A stretch of DNA of 64,000 bases from a virus (IMGVR_UViG_3300042695_000536:1-64000); one strand, 5' to 3'; shown: positions 22,743-28,716, numbered from the stretch's first letter. The notes: generated from the sequence alone by a model not told the origin. Translations and numbers: made by a program.

Positions 22743-23165
22743 TTACAGATAACGAGCAACCGCATTGTAAGTGCTGGTATTAACAACTTCCTCATCTGTC
22801 ATTTTAAGAATACGAATTGCGTTTTCCATTTCCTCTTTCATCTCATTGTATGAGTGGCGGTGGATTACTTCGTAGTCCTTCTCAGGTTCAGCAGGGAAGT
22901 TTCCTTCCTTTGTGATGATGTCAAAATCAACATTGAGAGTGTTGTTCCAGTTGCGATAGTTTGTGCGTAGGTTTTCAGCCTTTGAGAAGTTAGCAATAGC
23001 CCACTTTCCAATTTCCTTTTTCCACGCTTCTACCTGCTTGTTATACTTTGCTTCGTTTGCTTCTTGTGATGCGAAGTCTTTATTTAGTTGTGCCAACTTT
23101 GTTTCCAAAGCCTTGATTACTCGCTGAGTTGGGATTTTCACCGAGATTGCTTTTCCTCTAGCCAT
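22743..23165 (-). CDS. basic coiled-coil protein, unknown
   Basis: 140 residues. The N-terminus KAISVKIPTQRVIKALETKLAQL begins a long helix (KDFASQEANEAKYNKQVEAW). It resembles small coiled-coil proteins of unknown function. Preceded by AACGAAAGAAGG and promoter copy 6. Confidence 0.7.
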   Translation of the reverse strand: MARGKAISVKIPTQRVIKALETKLAQLNKDFASQEANEAKYNKQVEAWKKEIGKWAIANFSKAENLRTNYRNWNNTLNVDFDIITKEGNFPAEPEKDYEVIHRHSYNEMKEEMENAIRILKMTDEEVVNTSTYNAVARYL

Positions 23166-23204
23166 TTGTTTCCTTCTTTCGTTGTGGGTTGGGTTGATGA
23201 AGTA

Positions 23205-23226
23205 ATTATAGCAGGGAGGTCTGACA
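23205..23226 (-). promoter_or_regulatory. TGTCAG-N10-TATAAT promoter, copy 6
   Basis: TGTCAG (23226-23221), ACCTCCCTGC, TATAAT (23210-23205). ACC follows the box, the second subclass of the 13 elements. Confidence 0.7.
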
Positions 23227-23251
23227 TTTCTGCGACCCCCCTGCCTTTAGA

Positions 23252-23434
23252 TTATACGCCTAGTAGTGTTTGAGCGGATACGGAAGTCCAACGAGTTTCC
23301 TTGTTTGGCATTTCCAATAGCACACGCACCGAGCCAGATGTTTGTGGGTGGATTTCTTTAATCACACCTGTTTTCTTTGACTTAAGGGTAGTGAATAAAT
23401 CGCCTACCTGATACAACTTGTCGTTGATTGTCAT
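23252..23434 (-). CDS. small SH3/KOW-like protein
   Basis: 60 residues, all predicted strand: YQVGDLFTTLKSKKTGVIKEI, then VRVLLEMPNKETRWTSVSA. The pattern is that of small beta-barrel proteins of the KOW/SH3 type found in phages. Possible nucleic-acid binding. Confidence 0.65.
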   Translation of the reverse strand: MTINDKLYQVGDLFTTLKSKKTGVIKEIHPQTSGSVRVLLEMPNKETRWTSVSAQTLLGV

Positions 23435-23464
23435 TTATTGCCTCTTTTCTTTGTTAGGTTGGTA

Positions 23465-23486
23465 ATTATAGCATTGGGGTCTGACA
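23465..23486 (-). promoter_or_regulatory. TGTCAG-N10-TATAAT promoter, copy 7
   Basis: TGTCAG (23486-23481), ACCCCAATGC, TATAAT (23470-23465), followed by a leader with AAAGAGG and the ATG at 23434. Confidence 0.7.
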
Positions 23487-23531
23487 TTAGTCTAGCCCTA
23501 TCTCATTATTTGAGAAAGTTATTGTGTGACC

Positions 23532-23795
23532 TTAGTCACTTTCAGGTAGCCAAGCGTCTAAGTGGTGCTGTTCGATAATAGCCCACGCTGGCGCATGAGA
23601 GTCACCCTTATAAGATACGCCTTCAGGCATTTCGATCAACTTATTATAATCCTCATCATAGTAAGCATCAATAGCCTCGATACAAGGCTGTACCATAGAA
23701 AGTGGGACGGGCGGGTAATGATTACCCTGTAAGTGATAACCTAGTGCTACCTCTAAATCTAATTCAGTTAAATCTAATGCTGTATTGTATCCCAT
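23532..23795 (-). CDS. small acidic protein, unknown
   Basis: 87 residues, with YDEDYNKLIEMPEGVSYKG and HAPAWAIIEQHHLDAWLPESD. Acidic and aromatic. It starts inside the end of the upstream gene at 23795. No family recognised. Confidence 0.65.
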   Translation of the reverse strand: MGYNTALDLTELDLEVALGYHLQGNHYPPVPLSMVQPCIEAIDAYYDEDYNKLIEMPEGVSYKGDSHAPAWAIIEQHHLDAWLPESD

Positions 23796-23998
23796 TATTC
23801 TGCCACCTTAAGAATTGCGTATGAGCCATTAGCATTTATCTCATCAAGAATTGGTTGTAGTCGGCTACCGACTAAATCTTTTAGCATTGACTCTAGCATA
23901 AAGATACGAGTATCCTCATCAAGCATTTCTATTTGCTTAGTTACTGGATGGCCGTCCTTAAACTCTGTTACGAACTTCAGGTTGTGTTCTATTCTCAT
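23795..23998 (-). CDS. small helical protein, unknown
   Basis: 67 residues, beta then alpha (HNLKFVTEFKDGHPVTKQIEM, then IFMLESMLKDLVGSRLQPILD). AACGAAAGG upstream. First gene after promoter copy 8. Confidence 0.65.
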   Translation of the reverse strand: MRIEHNLKFVTEFKDGHPVTKQIEMLDEDTRIFMLESMLKDLVGSRLQPILDEINANGSYAILKVAE

Positions 23999-24027
23999 TT
24001 GTTGCCTTTCGTTGTTGGTATAAGAGT

Positions 24028-24049
24028 ATTATAGCCTATGCCACTGACA
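24028..24049 (-). promoter_or_regulatory. TGTCAG-N10-TATAAT promoter, copy 8
   Basis: TGTCAG (24049-24044), TGGCATAGGC, TATAAT (24033-24028). Confidence 0.7.
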
Positions 24050-24086
24050 AATTGCTCAACACGCCCAAGCTTTATCTAATTTATTT

Positions 24087-24166
24087 TGTGATTAATCTCA
24101 CAAATTCCAGGGGGTTGTGGATAACGCCCGTAACCCTGTGGATAACCCCGCAGCTTTACGGGCGGG
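24087..24166. repeat. intergenic repeat block 2: Crp-type site and paired DnaA boxes
   Basis: TGTGA-TTAATC-TCACA (24087-24102), DnaA boxes TGTGGATAA at 24116-24124 and 24137-24145 (21 bp apart), then a CCCG/CGGG hairpin. The plus-strand box orientation is TGTGGATAA in both cases. Confidence 0.8.
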
Positions 24167-24277
24167 CAGCGTCATTGATCAAATTTATTTTTATGTTTTA
24201 TTTTTCTAAAATATTTTTTCTTATTGCGTACAGGTTGCGCCGCATTACTGCGACGCAATTCCTGTATGCGTTTAACT

Positions 24278-24469
24278 TTATCTCGAAGTGAATTTTGTGA
24301 CATGGTATCCACACGCTTTATGAAATCGGTTTACATCAAATCGCTCATTATCTTTTGCGAACATAACTGCGAAATCATTTACAATTTTAGAAAATAAAGC
24401 AGGGTGCGCCTTATCACTAGCAAAGTTTAAAATTTCTGCTACTGCGACATAATCTTTTCTTGTCATCAT
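24278..24469 (-). CDS. small protein homologous to the C-terminal part of the gene at 51113
   Basis: 63 residues. VNDFAVMFAKDNERFDVNRFHKACG aligns with MTSFAKDNWRFDPERFLSNLG near the end of the 51113 protein. It overlaps the next upstream gene by four bases. Unknown function. Confidence 0.7.
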   Translation of the reverse strand: MMTRKDYVAVAEILNFASDKAHPALFSKIVNDFAVMFAKDNERFDVNRFHKACGYHVTKFTSR

Positions 24470-24672
24470 TTTGTTACGACCTTTCGACCTTCACGATAAA
24501 ATGTTTTTGTGTACATCTTGCCAGTTGGCGTCATTAAATTTACAGTTGAGTATTCGTTAGCAAATCCCCAATCGGTAAATGAAAGAAATGCGGTGAACGC
24601 TTCTAAAGCGTCATCATAGTTTTTATTCCAATGGATAGGCTTGCTATCGTAGGAAATTGTTATTTGGTACAT
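24466..24672 (-). CDS. small protein homologous to the N-terminal part of the gene at 51113
   Basis: 68 residues. DWGFANEYSTVNLMTPTGKM is close to DWGFAKQYLTVRLYEPNGRI of the 51113 protein. Together with the gene at 24278 it forms a split version of that protein, in the same order. Beta-rich. Confidence 0.75.
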   Translation of the reverse strand: MYQITISYDSKPIHWNKNYDDALEAFTAFLSFTDWGFANEYSTVNLMTPTGKMYTKTFYREGRKVVTK

Positions 24673-24812
24673 TAGTCATTTTCCCCGTTCTTAAATAAAG
24701 AGCCATCTTGACAATCGCAAGGCTCGCAATCAAAATCATTATCATCACCAAAAAAGATTACGCCATGACCTAAGCAATCTTGGCAATCTATTGTTAATAC
24801 TGAGTTAATCAT
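24672..24812 (-). CDS. DnaJ-type Cys-rich micropeptide
   Basis: 46 residues with CQDCLGHG and CEPCDCQDG, an arrangement like one zinc repeat of DnaJ. Acidic tail. Stop and start overlap neighbours. Confidence 0.7.
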   Translation of the reverse strand: MINSVLTIDCQDCLGHGVIFFGDDNDFDCEPCDCQDGSLFKNGEND

Positions 24813-24976
24813 TAGTGTTGTTCCTCGCAATCTTTGTCATAGTCAAATCCGCAAAAGTAGCAACCCATAAATTCTAGGTGTTCGATACAGTAATACTTAA
24901 ATTGACTTTCATCACAACAAAAATGTTGCTCGTCTGCGATTTCATAGAAATCGGTTTTGTCGATTATGTTTAACAT
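24812..24976 (-). CDS. Cys-rich acidic protein, unknown
   Basis: 54 residues. Cys pairs CC and CYFC with His (HFCC, CIEH) suggest zinc binding. AACGAAAGG upstream. First gene after promoter copy 9. Confidence 0.65.
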   Translation of the reverse strand: MLNIIDKTDFYEIADEQHFCCDESQFKYYCIEHLEFMGCYFCGFDYDKDCEEQH

Positions 24977-25004
24977 AGTTTTCCTTTCGTTTGTTTATTC
25001 TGTA

Positions 25005-25026
25005 ATTATAGCGGATAGCACTGACA
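25005..25026 (-). promoter_or_regulatory. TGTCAG-N10-TATAAT promoter, copy 9
   Basis: TGTCAG (25026-25021), TGCTATCCGC, TATAAT (25010-25005). Confidence 0.7.
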
Positions 25027-25028
25027 AA

Positions 25029-25238
25029 TTAGTCAGATACCCTAACCGCAATGGTTGCCCAAAAGTTTTTGATCCCACGGGTTGGGCGAACCTCGATAGC
25101 GTAAGCCTCTAGGTTTTCTCCGTACCAAATTGCGTCACGCTTTGTTGCGTATACGATAGTTCCCTCGTCATGGCGAGAGTGTGAGCGATAGTGTTTTCCC
25201 TCTAAGAGGCTTTCGATAGTGTATGCTTTTGCTGACAT
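25029..25238 (-). CDS. small protein, unknown
   Basis: 69 residues. SKAYTIESLLEG-type helix then strands (GTIVYATKRDAIWYGENLEAY, AIEVRPTRG). Has its own promoter and AACGAAAGG ribosome site. No family recognised. Confidence 0.7.
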   Translation of the reverse strand: MSAKAYTIESLLEGKHYRSHSRHDEGTIVYATKRDAIWYGENLEAYAIEVRPTRGIKNFWATIAVRVSD

Positions 25239-25270
25239 GAGTTGTCACCTTTCGTTTGTTGATACTGGCA

Positions 25271-25292
25271 ATTATAGCCTATGCCACTGACA
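25271..25292 (-). promoter_or_regulatory. TGTCAG-N10-TATAAT promoter, copy 10
   Basis: TGTCAG (25292-25287), TGGCATAGGC, TATAAT (25276-25271). Identical to copy 8 over this core. Confidence 0.75.
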
Positions 25293-25340
25293 TTTTCACA
25301 TTACTGGCGAGTAATTCCACATTTTGAGACGCTCAAGTCG

Positions 25341-25436
25341 TGTGATAAAAATCACAAAATCTCGGGCGTGTCGCAAATTCCAGGGGTTGTGGATAACCCC
25401 CGTAACCCTGTGGATAACCCCGCTCTTTTGCGGGCG
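25341..25436. repeat. intergenic repeat block 3: Crp-type site and paired DnaA boxes
   Basis: TGTGA-TAAAAA-TCACA (25341-25356), DnaA boxes at 25388-25396 and 25409-25417 (21 bp apart), then hairpin CCCGC-TCTTTT-GCGGG. Confidence 0.8.
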
Positions 25437-25468
25437 CATCAACTTTTGTCAAGTCGACACGCCGCTGT

Positions 25469-25564
25469 TTATTCGAAATCTTTAAAAATTTCTTCAAGCT
25501 TTAGAATTTGCTCATCTGTTAAATGATCAATTTCAATTGCTTTTTCAAATCCAAAAAAATCCAT
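25469..25564 (-). CDS. micropeptide, unknown
   Basis: 31 residues (FGFEKAIEIDHLTDEQILKL helix). The start overlaps the stop of the next gene up. Terminal gene of the operon. Confidence 0.55.
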   Translation of the reverse strand: MDFFGFEKAIEIDHLTDEQILKLEEIFKDFE

Positions 25565-25758
25565 TATTCGTTTTCCATTTCTGCTAAATAATCTTCATGT
25601 TCAATTAGTCCGATTGAAAAAGCGATTGGGTCGCAACATTCCAAAATTTCGGCGGGAGTAAAAGTAGAGTAACCAATTTTTACAGTAGGGTAAACATCAT
25701 TTAGTAAATCAATAAAGCTTTCTTTAATTTCTAAATCTTTTTCGAAATCTGATTTCAT
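25564..25758 (-). CDS. small acidic protein, unknown
   Basis: 64 residues. A charged N-terminal helix, then PTVKIGYSTFTPAEILECCD and a helix. Overlaps both neighbours. Confidence 0.6.
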   Translation of the reverse strand: MKSDFEKDLEIKESFIDLLNDVYPTVKIGYSTFTPAEILECCDPIAFSIGLIEHEDYLAEMENE

Positions 25759-25895
25759 TCGCTTAACTCCAATTCGGTATAATCAACAACAATAAAATCA
25801 AGTCGCTCTAATGGAACAACCTTTAACCATGATAAGGCAGACTCAAAATCATCTGCCTCAACAGTAACGGATAAATCAAAATTAAATACAGCCAT
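25755..25895 (-). CDS. small beta-alpha protein, unknown
   Basis: 46 residues. FNFDLSVTVEADDFESALSW then LERLDFIVVDYTELELSE. A ferredoxin-like half fold is possible. Stop overlaps the next start. Confidence 0.6.
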   Translation of the reverse strand: MAVFNFDLSVTVEADDFESALSWLKVVPLERLDFIVVDYTELELSE

Positions 25896-26057
25896 TTAGT
25901 TAGTTTCCTTATCTTTTAGTATGTTTAGAATAATCTCTAATTGCTTAGTGCTTAGTAACGCTTGAGCGCAACCCCACTTAAAGGCTAAATCCATTTCGCC
26001 ATAGTGCTTTTTAGCAAGAGTTGTTATTTCTTGCGTTACCTCAAAATTAGTTTTCAT
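25896..26057 (-). CDS. small helical protein, unknown
   Basis: 53 residues, two helices (VTQEITTLAKKHYGEMDLAF, LSTKQLEIILNILKD). The start overlaps the previous gene by four bases. Confidence 0.6.
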   Translation of the reverse strand: MKTNFEVTQEITTLAKKHYGEMDLAFKWGCAQALLSTKQLEIILNILKDKETN

Positions 26058-26239
26058 TTAGTTAAACTCCAATCGGAATAAAATGGTAAGCGGTCATAGT
26101 CATCATAGAAATAGACTCTATCTATGTTCTGCTCGCATGTTTCGCAGAAAGTGTATTCGACATCTACACCCATGCCATAGGTAGTAGATACGCTCTCCAT
26201 GTGTGGAGTGTGTGTATGTGTATTTGTTAGTGTAGTCAT
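26054..26239 (-). CDS. small Cys-pair protein, unknown
   Basis: 61 residues from ATG 26239, with AAAGGTGG before it (the GTG three codons up lies in that ribosome site). TFCETCEQN with an upstream His-rich THTHTPHMES could bind metal. First gene after promoter copy 11. Confidence 0.65.
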   Translation of the reverse strand: MTTLTNTHTHTPHMESVSTTYGMGVDVEYTFCETCEQNIDRVYFYDDYDRLPFYSDWSLTK

Positions 26240-26270
26240 AGTGACCACCTTTCTTTTTCGTTATGGTAGT

Positions 26271-26292
26271 ATTTTACCACGGGGGTCTGACA
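26271..26292 (-). promoter_or_regulatory. TGTCAG-N10-TAAAAT promoter, copy 11
   Basis: TGTCAG (26292-26287), ACCCCCGTGG, TAAAAT (26276-26271). Confidence 0.65.
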
Positions 26293-26341
26293 TTTATCTA
26301 CCTACTAGCCAGTAATTCCAAATAATGAGACGCTCAGCCTA

Positions 26342-26460
26342 TGTGATAGTAATCACAAAATCTCGGGCGTGTCGCAAAACCTGGGGGTTGTGGATAACCC
26401 CCGTAACCCTGTGGATAACTCCCGCAAGTACTTGCGGGCCAGCTTGACAATGTCAAGCCG
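26342..26460. repeat. intergenic repeat block 4: Crp-type site, paired DnaA boxes, hairpins
   Basis: TGTGA-TAGTAA-TCACA (26342-26357), DnaA boxes at 26389-26397 and 26410-26418 (21 bp apart), the palindrome CCCGCAAGTACTTGCGGG (about 26421-26438) and CTTGACAATGTCAAG. Confidence 0.8.
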
Positions 26461-26473
26461 ACACGCCGTTAGG

Positions 26474-26593
26474 CTAGTGTGAGTTAGCCCACTCTCGGTA
26501 ATCCGCTACGATCTCACGCCATACAAGGCGGAGCATAATTAGGGCGGGAATACCAATACCTAATTGGACTAGTGTAGTAAGTAGTCTATTCAT
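26474..26593 (-). CDS. small membrane peptide
   Basis: 39 residues. Hydrophobic helix LVQLGIGIPALIMLRLVW then a charged tail. Sits next to another single-pass membrane protein. Function unknown. Confidence 0.6.
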   Translation of the reverse strand: MNRLLTTLVQLGIGIPALIMLRLVWREIVADYREWANSH

Positions 26594-26784
26594 TACTCTC
26601 CCCATGTATCATTAGTATTAGTAGGCAAGCAATTGCCTAGTGTTCGATTATTCTTTACTCTTTTATAAATCTTATAACCGATAAAAACAACGGAGGACAA
26701 GATAAGGAAAGCCCATGATAGGGATAAGTAAATAAAATCACCCATGTCAAGCATAAAGCCGTATTCATTTAGTTCGATAGTCAT
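26593..26784 (-). CDS. single-pass membrane protein
   Basis: 63 residues. One segment DFIYLSLSWAFLILSSVVFI with a positively charged cytoplasmic tail. Coupled by overlaps with both neighbours. Confidence 0.65.
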   Translation of the reverse strand: MTIELNEYGFMLDMGDFIYLSLSWAFLILSSVVFIGYKIYKRVKNNRTLGNCLPTNTNDTWGE

Positions 26785-26939
26785 TACTTATTTACCTCTA
26801 CTTCTCTAATGTTGTAAGTGAAACCCTTACCTAGTTTATTTAGTTCGTTCATTACTGTTAGCAATTCATCTGCGCTAGTAGCCTTGTTATTAACGCTTAG
26901 TAGTTGGCTACCTTGCCAAAGTGTGTAAGTGATTATCAT
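26784..26939 (-). CDS. small protein, unknown
   Basis: 51 residues. Beta-alpha-beta pattern (TYTLWQGSQLLSVNNKATSA, then helix, then FTYNIREVEV). Coupled by overlaps. Confidence 0.6.
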   Translation of the reverse strand: MIITYTLWQGSQLLSVNNKATSADELLTVMNELNKLGKGFTYNIREVEVNK

Positions 26940-27058
26940 TAGTAAGTATCCTCTACGCCTAGTTCATAGGACTTGTTTAGTAGTGTTAGTAGTTCAGGTG
27001 TTACAGTAAATCCGTTAGCCTTAGCCATGTCGGCTAGTGTATCCATTGGGTACATCAT
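26939..27058 (-). CDS. micropeptide, unknown
   Basis: 39 residues, one amphipathic helix, from ATG 27058 (the second ATG is equally possible). Confidence 0.55.
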   Translation of the reverse strand: MMYPMDTLADMAKANGFTVTPELLTLLNKSYELGVEDTY

Positions 27059-27060
27059 TA

Positions 27061-27243
27061 TTAGTTCTCCCATGTTAGTTGGTAAAGTTTTGCTAGTGCC
27101 TCATCATCTGAGTCATCAAATTCATCTAGTGGAGGTTGTTCCTCATCTACCTCATCAAGGTATGCGTATGCGTCTGCGACATCTGATTGGATAGTATCCC
27201 ATTTAGATACGCTATTAGTTTCGTATGAGTATGCGTATGACAT
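27061..27243 (-). CDS. very acidic small protein, unknown
   Basis: 60 residues with a run of Asp and Glu (LDEVDEEQPPLDEFDDSDDE). It could mimic DNA or be an inhibitor. The gene above overlaps its start. Confidence 0.6.
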   Translation of the reverse strand: MSYAYSYETNSVSKWDTIQSDVADAYAYLDEVDEEQPPLDEFDDSDDEALAKLYQLTWEN

Positions 27244-27356
27244 TATTTATTCATCTCCTTAGCGATTGTATCGGACTTACGCAAAGCCTCTAGGGCTATT
27301 GCTAGGGAGGCAAGGCGTTGCGCCTCTACCATTTGCTTGTATTCATCTAGTGTCAT
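27243..27356 (-). CDS. micropeptide, unknown
   Basis: 37 residues, helical and charged. AACGAAAGG upstream. First gene after promoter copy 12 and of a six-gene overlapping chain to 26474. Confidence 0.6.
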   Translation of the reverse strand: MTLDEYKQMVEAQRLASLAIALEALRKSDTIAKEMNK

Positions 27357-27388
27357 TTATTCTGACCTTTCGTTGTTGTTATTCTGTA

Positions 27389-27454
27389 ATTGTAGCATGG
27401 GGGTCTGACAAATTGGGGAGGTTGGGCTAGCGTGTCGCTGTGAGGTGTGTCACA
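27389..27454 (-). promoter_or_regulatory. TGTCAG-N10-TACAAT promoter, copy 12, with Crp-type site
   Basis: TGTCAG (27410-27405), ACCCCCATGC, TACAAT (27394-27389). TGTGA-GGTGTG-TCACA at 27439-27454 overlaps the end of the gene above. Confidence 0.7.
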
Positions 27455-27620
27455 TGCCTCTCTTGAGGCGAATAGCCTCGACCTGTGCTAATTGCTCAGG
27501 TGTAGCGTTGCGGAAAGCCTGTACGCTCTCTCTAATCCAAGGTGACTTAGCCATAGCCTTTTCGTGAGCGATAGCGTTTCGCTCTTGTTGTTCTTTTCTA
27601 ATTCGTTCTAGTGTATTCAT
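27450..27620 (-). CDS. small basic helical protein, unknown
   Basis: 56 residues from ATG 27620, preceded by AACGAAAGG. Two helices with SPWIRESVQAFRNATPEQLA. First leftward gene of the region. Confidence 0.65.
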   Translation of the reverse strand: MNTLERIRKEQQERNAIAHEKAMAKSPWIRESVQAFRNATPEQLAQVEAIRLKRGM

Positions 27621-27655
27621 TAGATGATTACCTTTCGTTTGTTTGTTATACCTTA

Positions 27656-27752
27656 AGCATAGCATGGGGGTCTGACAAATGTCTAATCCAAAATGCGTAT
27701 AATTCGGACATTGTGAGATGTATCACAAAAAAATCGTGTGAGATGAGTCACA
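27656..27752 (-). promoter_or_regulatory. TGTCAG-N10-TATGCT promoter, copy 13, with two Crp-type sites
   Basis: TGTCAG (27677-27672), ACCCCCATGC, TATGCT (27661-27656). Two perfect palindromes lie upstream: TGTGA-GATGTA-TCACA (27712-27727) and TGTGA-GATGAG-TCACA (27737-27752), 25 bp apart. Confidence 0.7.
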
Positions 27753-27777
27753 AATGACCATTCATTATGGGCGCACT

Positions 27778-28152
27778 ATCCGAAATGTCCGTTTTGCCTA
27801 AATTGTGTATCATACATGTAAAAAATATATTAACATTTTCTTAAATCTGAAAAAGCAGTCAACTAGAATAAATGGCGGGGAATATGGTAAGATACTACTT
27901 GATCAACATAGCTGTTATATAAGCTATTGACTTTGGTAAAAGTAAAATGCTACACTTAGTTTGCTTTGTGGGGGGCTTACCCTGAAACTCAATATGTACC
28001 AGATAACATCTGTGGATATATGTTCCAGGAATTGCTTTCTCTATCTTTCCAAAAAGAAAAAATTTGGGGGGTAGGGGGGCTTTCCTAAAATCTAATATAC
28101 CCAGATAAAAAGTTAAAAAAGATAAAGAATATAAGACAAATAGGTGATAAGT
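27778..28152. other. non-coding divergence zone
   Basis: No credible gene. It lies between the first leftward gene and the rightward micropeptides and is AT-rich. It holds a plausible rightward promoter, TTGACT (27927-27932), 18 bases, TACACT (27951-27956), and a near DnaA box TGTGGATAT at about 28010. A replication-origin role is possible but not shown. Confidence 0.4.
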
Positions 28153-28260
28153 ATGTGTAGAGAATGTGGAAACTGTTCAAGACAACATACTAGAACGATA
28201 GATGATTCTATGGATGAAGTCCTAGATTCAATTTTTAAAAAAACGGGGGTAGAACAGTGA
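28153..28260 (+). CDS. Cys-rich micropeptide (MCRECGNC type)
   Basis: 35 residues with the start MCRECGNC, like the peptides at 6394, 6700 and 6792. The stop overlaps the next GTG. Confidence 0.65.
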   Translation: MCRECGNCSRQHTRTIDDSMDEVLDSIFKKTGVEQ

Positions 28261-28334
28261 AACTTCTTTTGGCTATAGCCATAGTAACTGTAATGACTTT
28301 TACCCTTGGTATCATATATCAGATAATAGGCTAA
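28257..28334 (+). CDS. 25-residue membrane peptide
   Basis: GTG start overlapping the previous stop. KLLLAIAIVTVMTFTLGII is a single membrane segment. Too short to classify. It could be a lysis or regulatory peptide. Confidence 0.5.
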   Translation: MKLLLAIAIVTVMTFTLGIIYQIIG

Positions 28335-28339
28335 TATAA

Positions 28340-28414
28340 GGGCCTATAGCTTAACCTGGTTAAAGCAATTGTCTTATATGCAATCGACTTTGGGTTCAAA
28401 TCCCAATAGGCCTA
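28340..28414 (+). tRNA. tRNA-Ile (anticodon UAU)
   Basis: 75 nt. Acceptor GGGCCTA pairs with TAGGCCT (one G-U at the end), followed by T8 and A9. D stem GCTT/AAGC, anticodon stem ATTGT/GCAAT around loop CTTATAT (anticodon TAT), T stem with loop TTCAAAT. The discriminator is A and CCA is not encoded. It reads ATA, a codon that is frequent in this AT-rich genome and often rare in hosts. Confidence 0.85.
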
Positions 28415-28426
28415 CTTGGAGGAAAT

Positions 28427-28531
28427 ATGGATAATGTAAGAGTGCCAGATGAATGGCCAAAAACTAAGAAGGCTAAATTCCTTCTTGTATGCTTTGGCGT
28501 TATAGTACTATTTCTTTTTTTTAATTTATAG
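28427..28531 (+). CDS. small single-pass membrane protein
   Basis: 34 residues. TTGGAGGAAAT gives a strong ribosome site. A polar charged N-terminus precedes one membrane segment (LLVCFGVIVLFLFF). Function unknown. Confidence 0.6.
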   Translation: MDNVRVPDEWPKTKKAKFLLVCFGVIVLFLFFNL

Positions 28532-28539
28532 ATCTACTT

Positions 28540-28555
28540 GGTTTCACGTGAAACA
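28540..28555. promoter_or_regulatory. parS-like centromere site
   Basis: GTTTCACGTGAAAC (28541-28554) is the perfect 14-bp parS palindrome used by chromosomal ParB proteins. The 16-mer matches the broader consensus except for the first base. No parA or parB is seen here. Confidence 0.75.
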
Positions 28556-28560
28556 TGGAG

Positions 28561-28566
28561 TATAAT
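28561..28566 (+). promoter_or_regulatory. -10 of a leaderless promoter beside parS
   Basis: TATAAT, then six bases to the ATG at 28573. The parS site lies directly upstream, over the spacer/-35 area, so ParB binding could regulate it. Confidence 0.55.
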
Positions 28567-28572
28567 ATTACT

Positions 28573-28716
28573 ATGCTAGCCTATGATGTTCCTCTTTCCG
28601 CCCTCCTTTTTATCGTATATGCTGGTGTACCAGCAGAAAATAATATAGGGCCTACTGAGGAGCAATTGGACGAGTATATAGCGATGTTAAAAAGAATTCA
28701 GGACTATGGTCTCTAA
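28573..28716 (+). CDS. small acidic protein, unknown
   Basis: 47 residues. A hydrophobic start (YDVPLSALLFIVYAGV) and then an acidic helix. Leaderless from the promoter next to parS. Function unknown. Confidence 0.6.
   Translation: MLAYDVPLSALLFIVYAGVPAENNIGPTEEQLDEYIAMLKRIQDYGL

Noticed and set aside
27778-28152. Replication origin
   Set aside because: Only one imperfect DnaA box and no iterons were seen. The paired boxes lie further left, so no origin is called.
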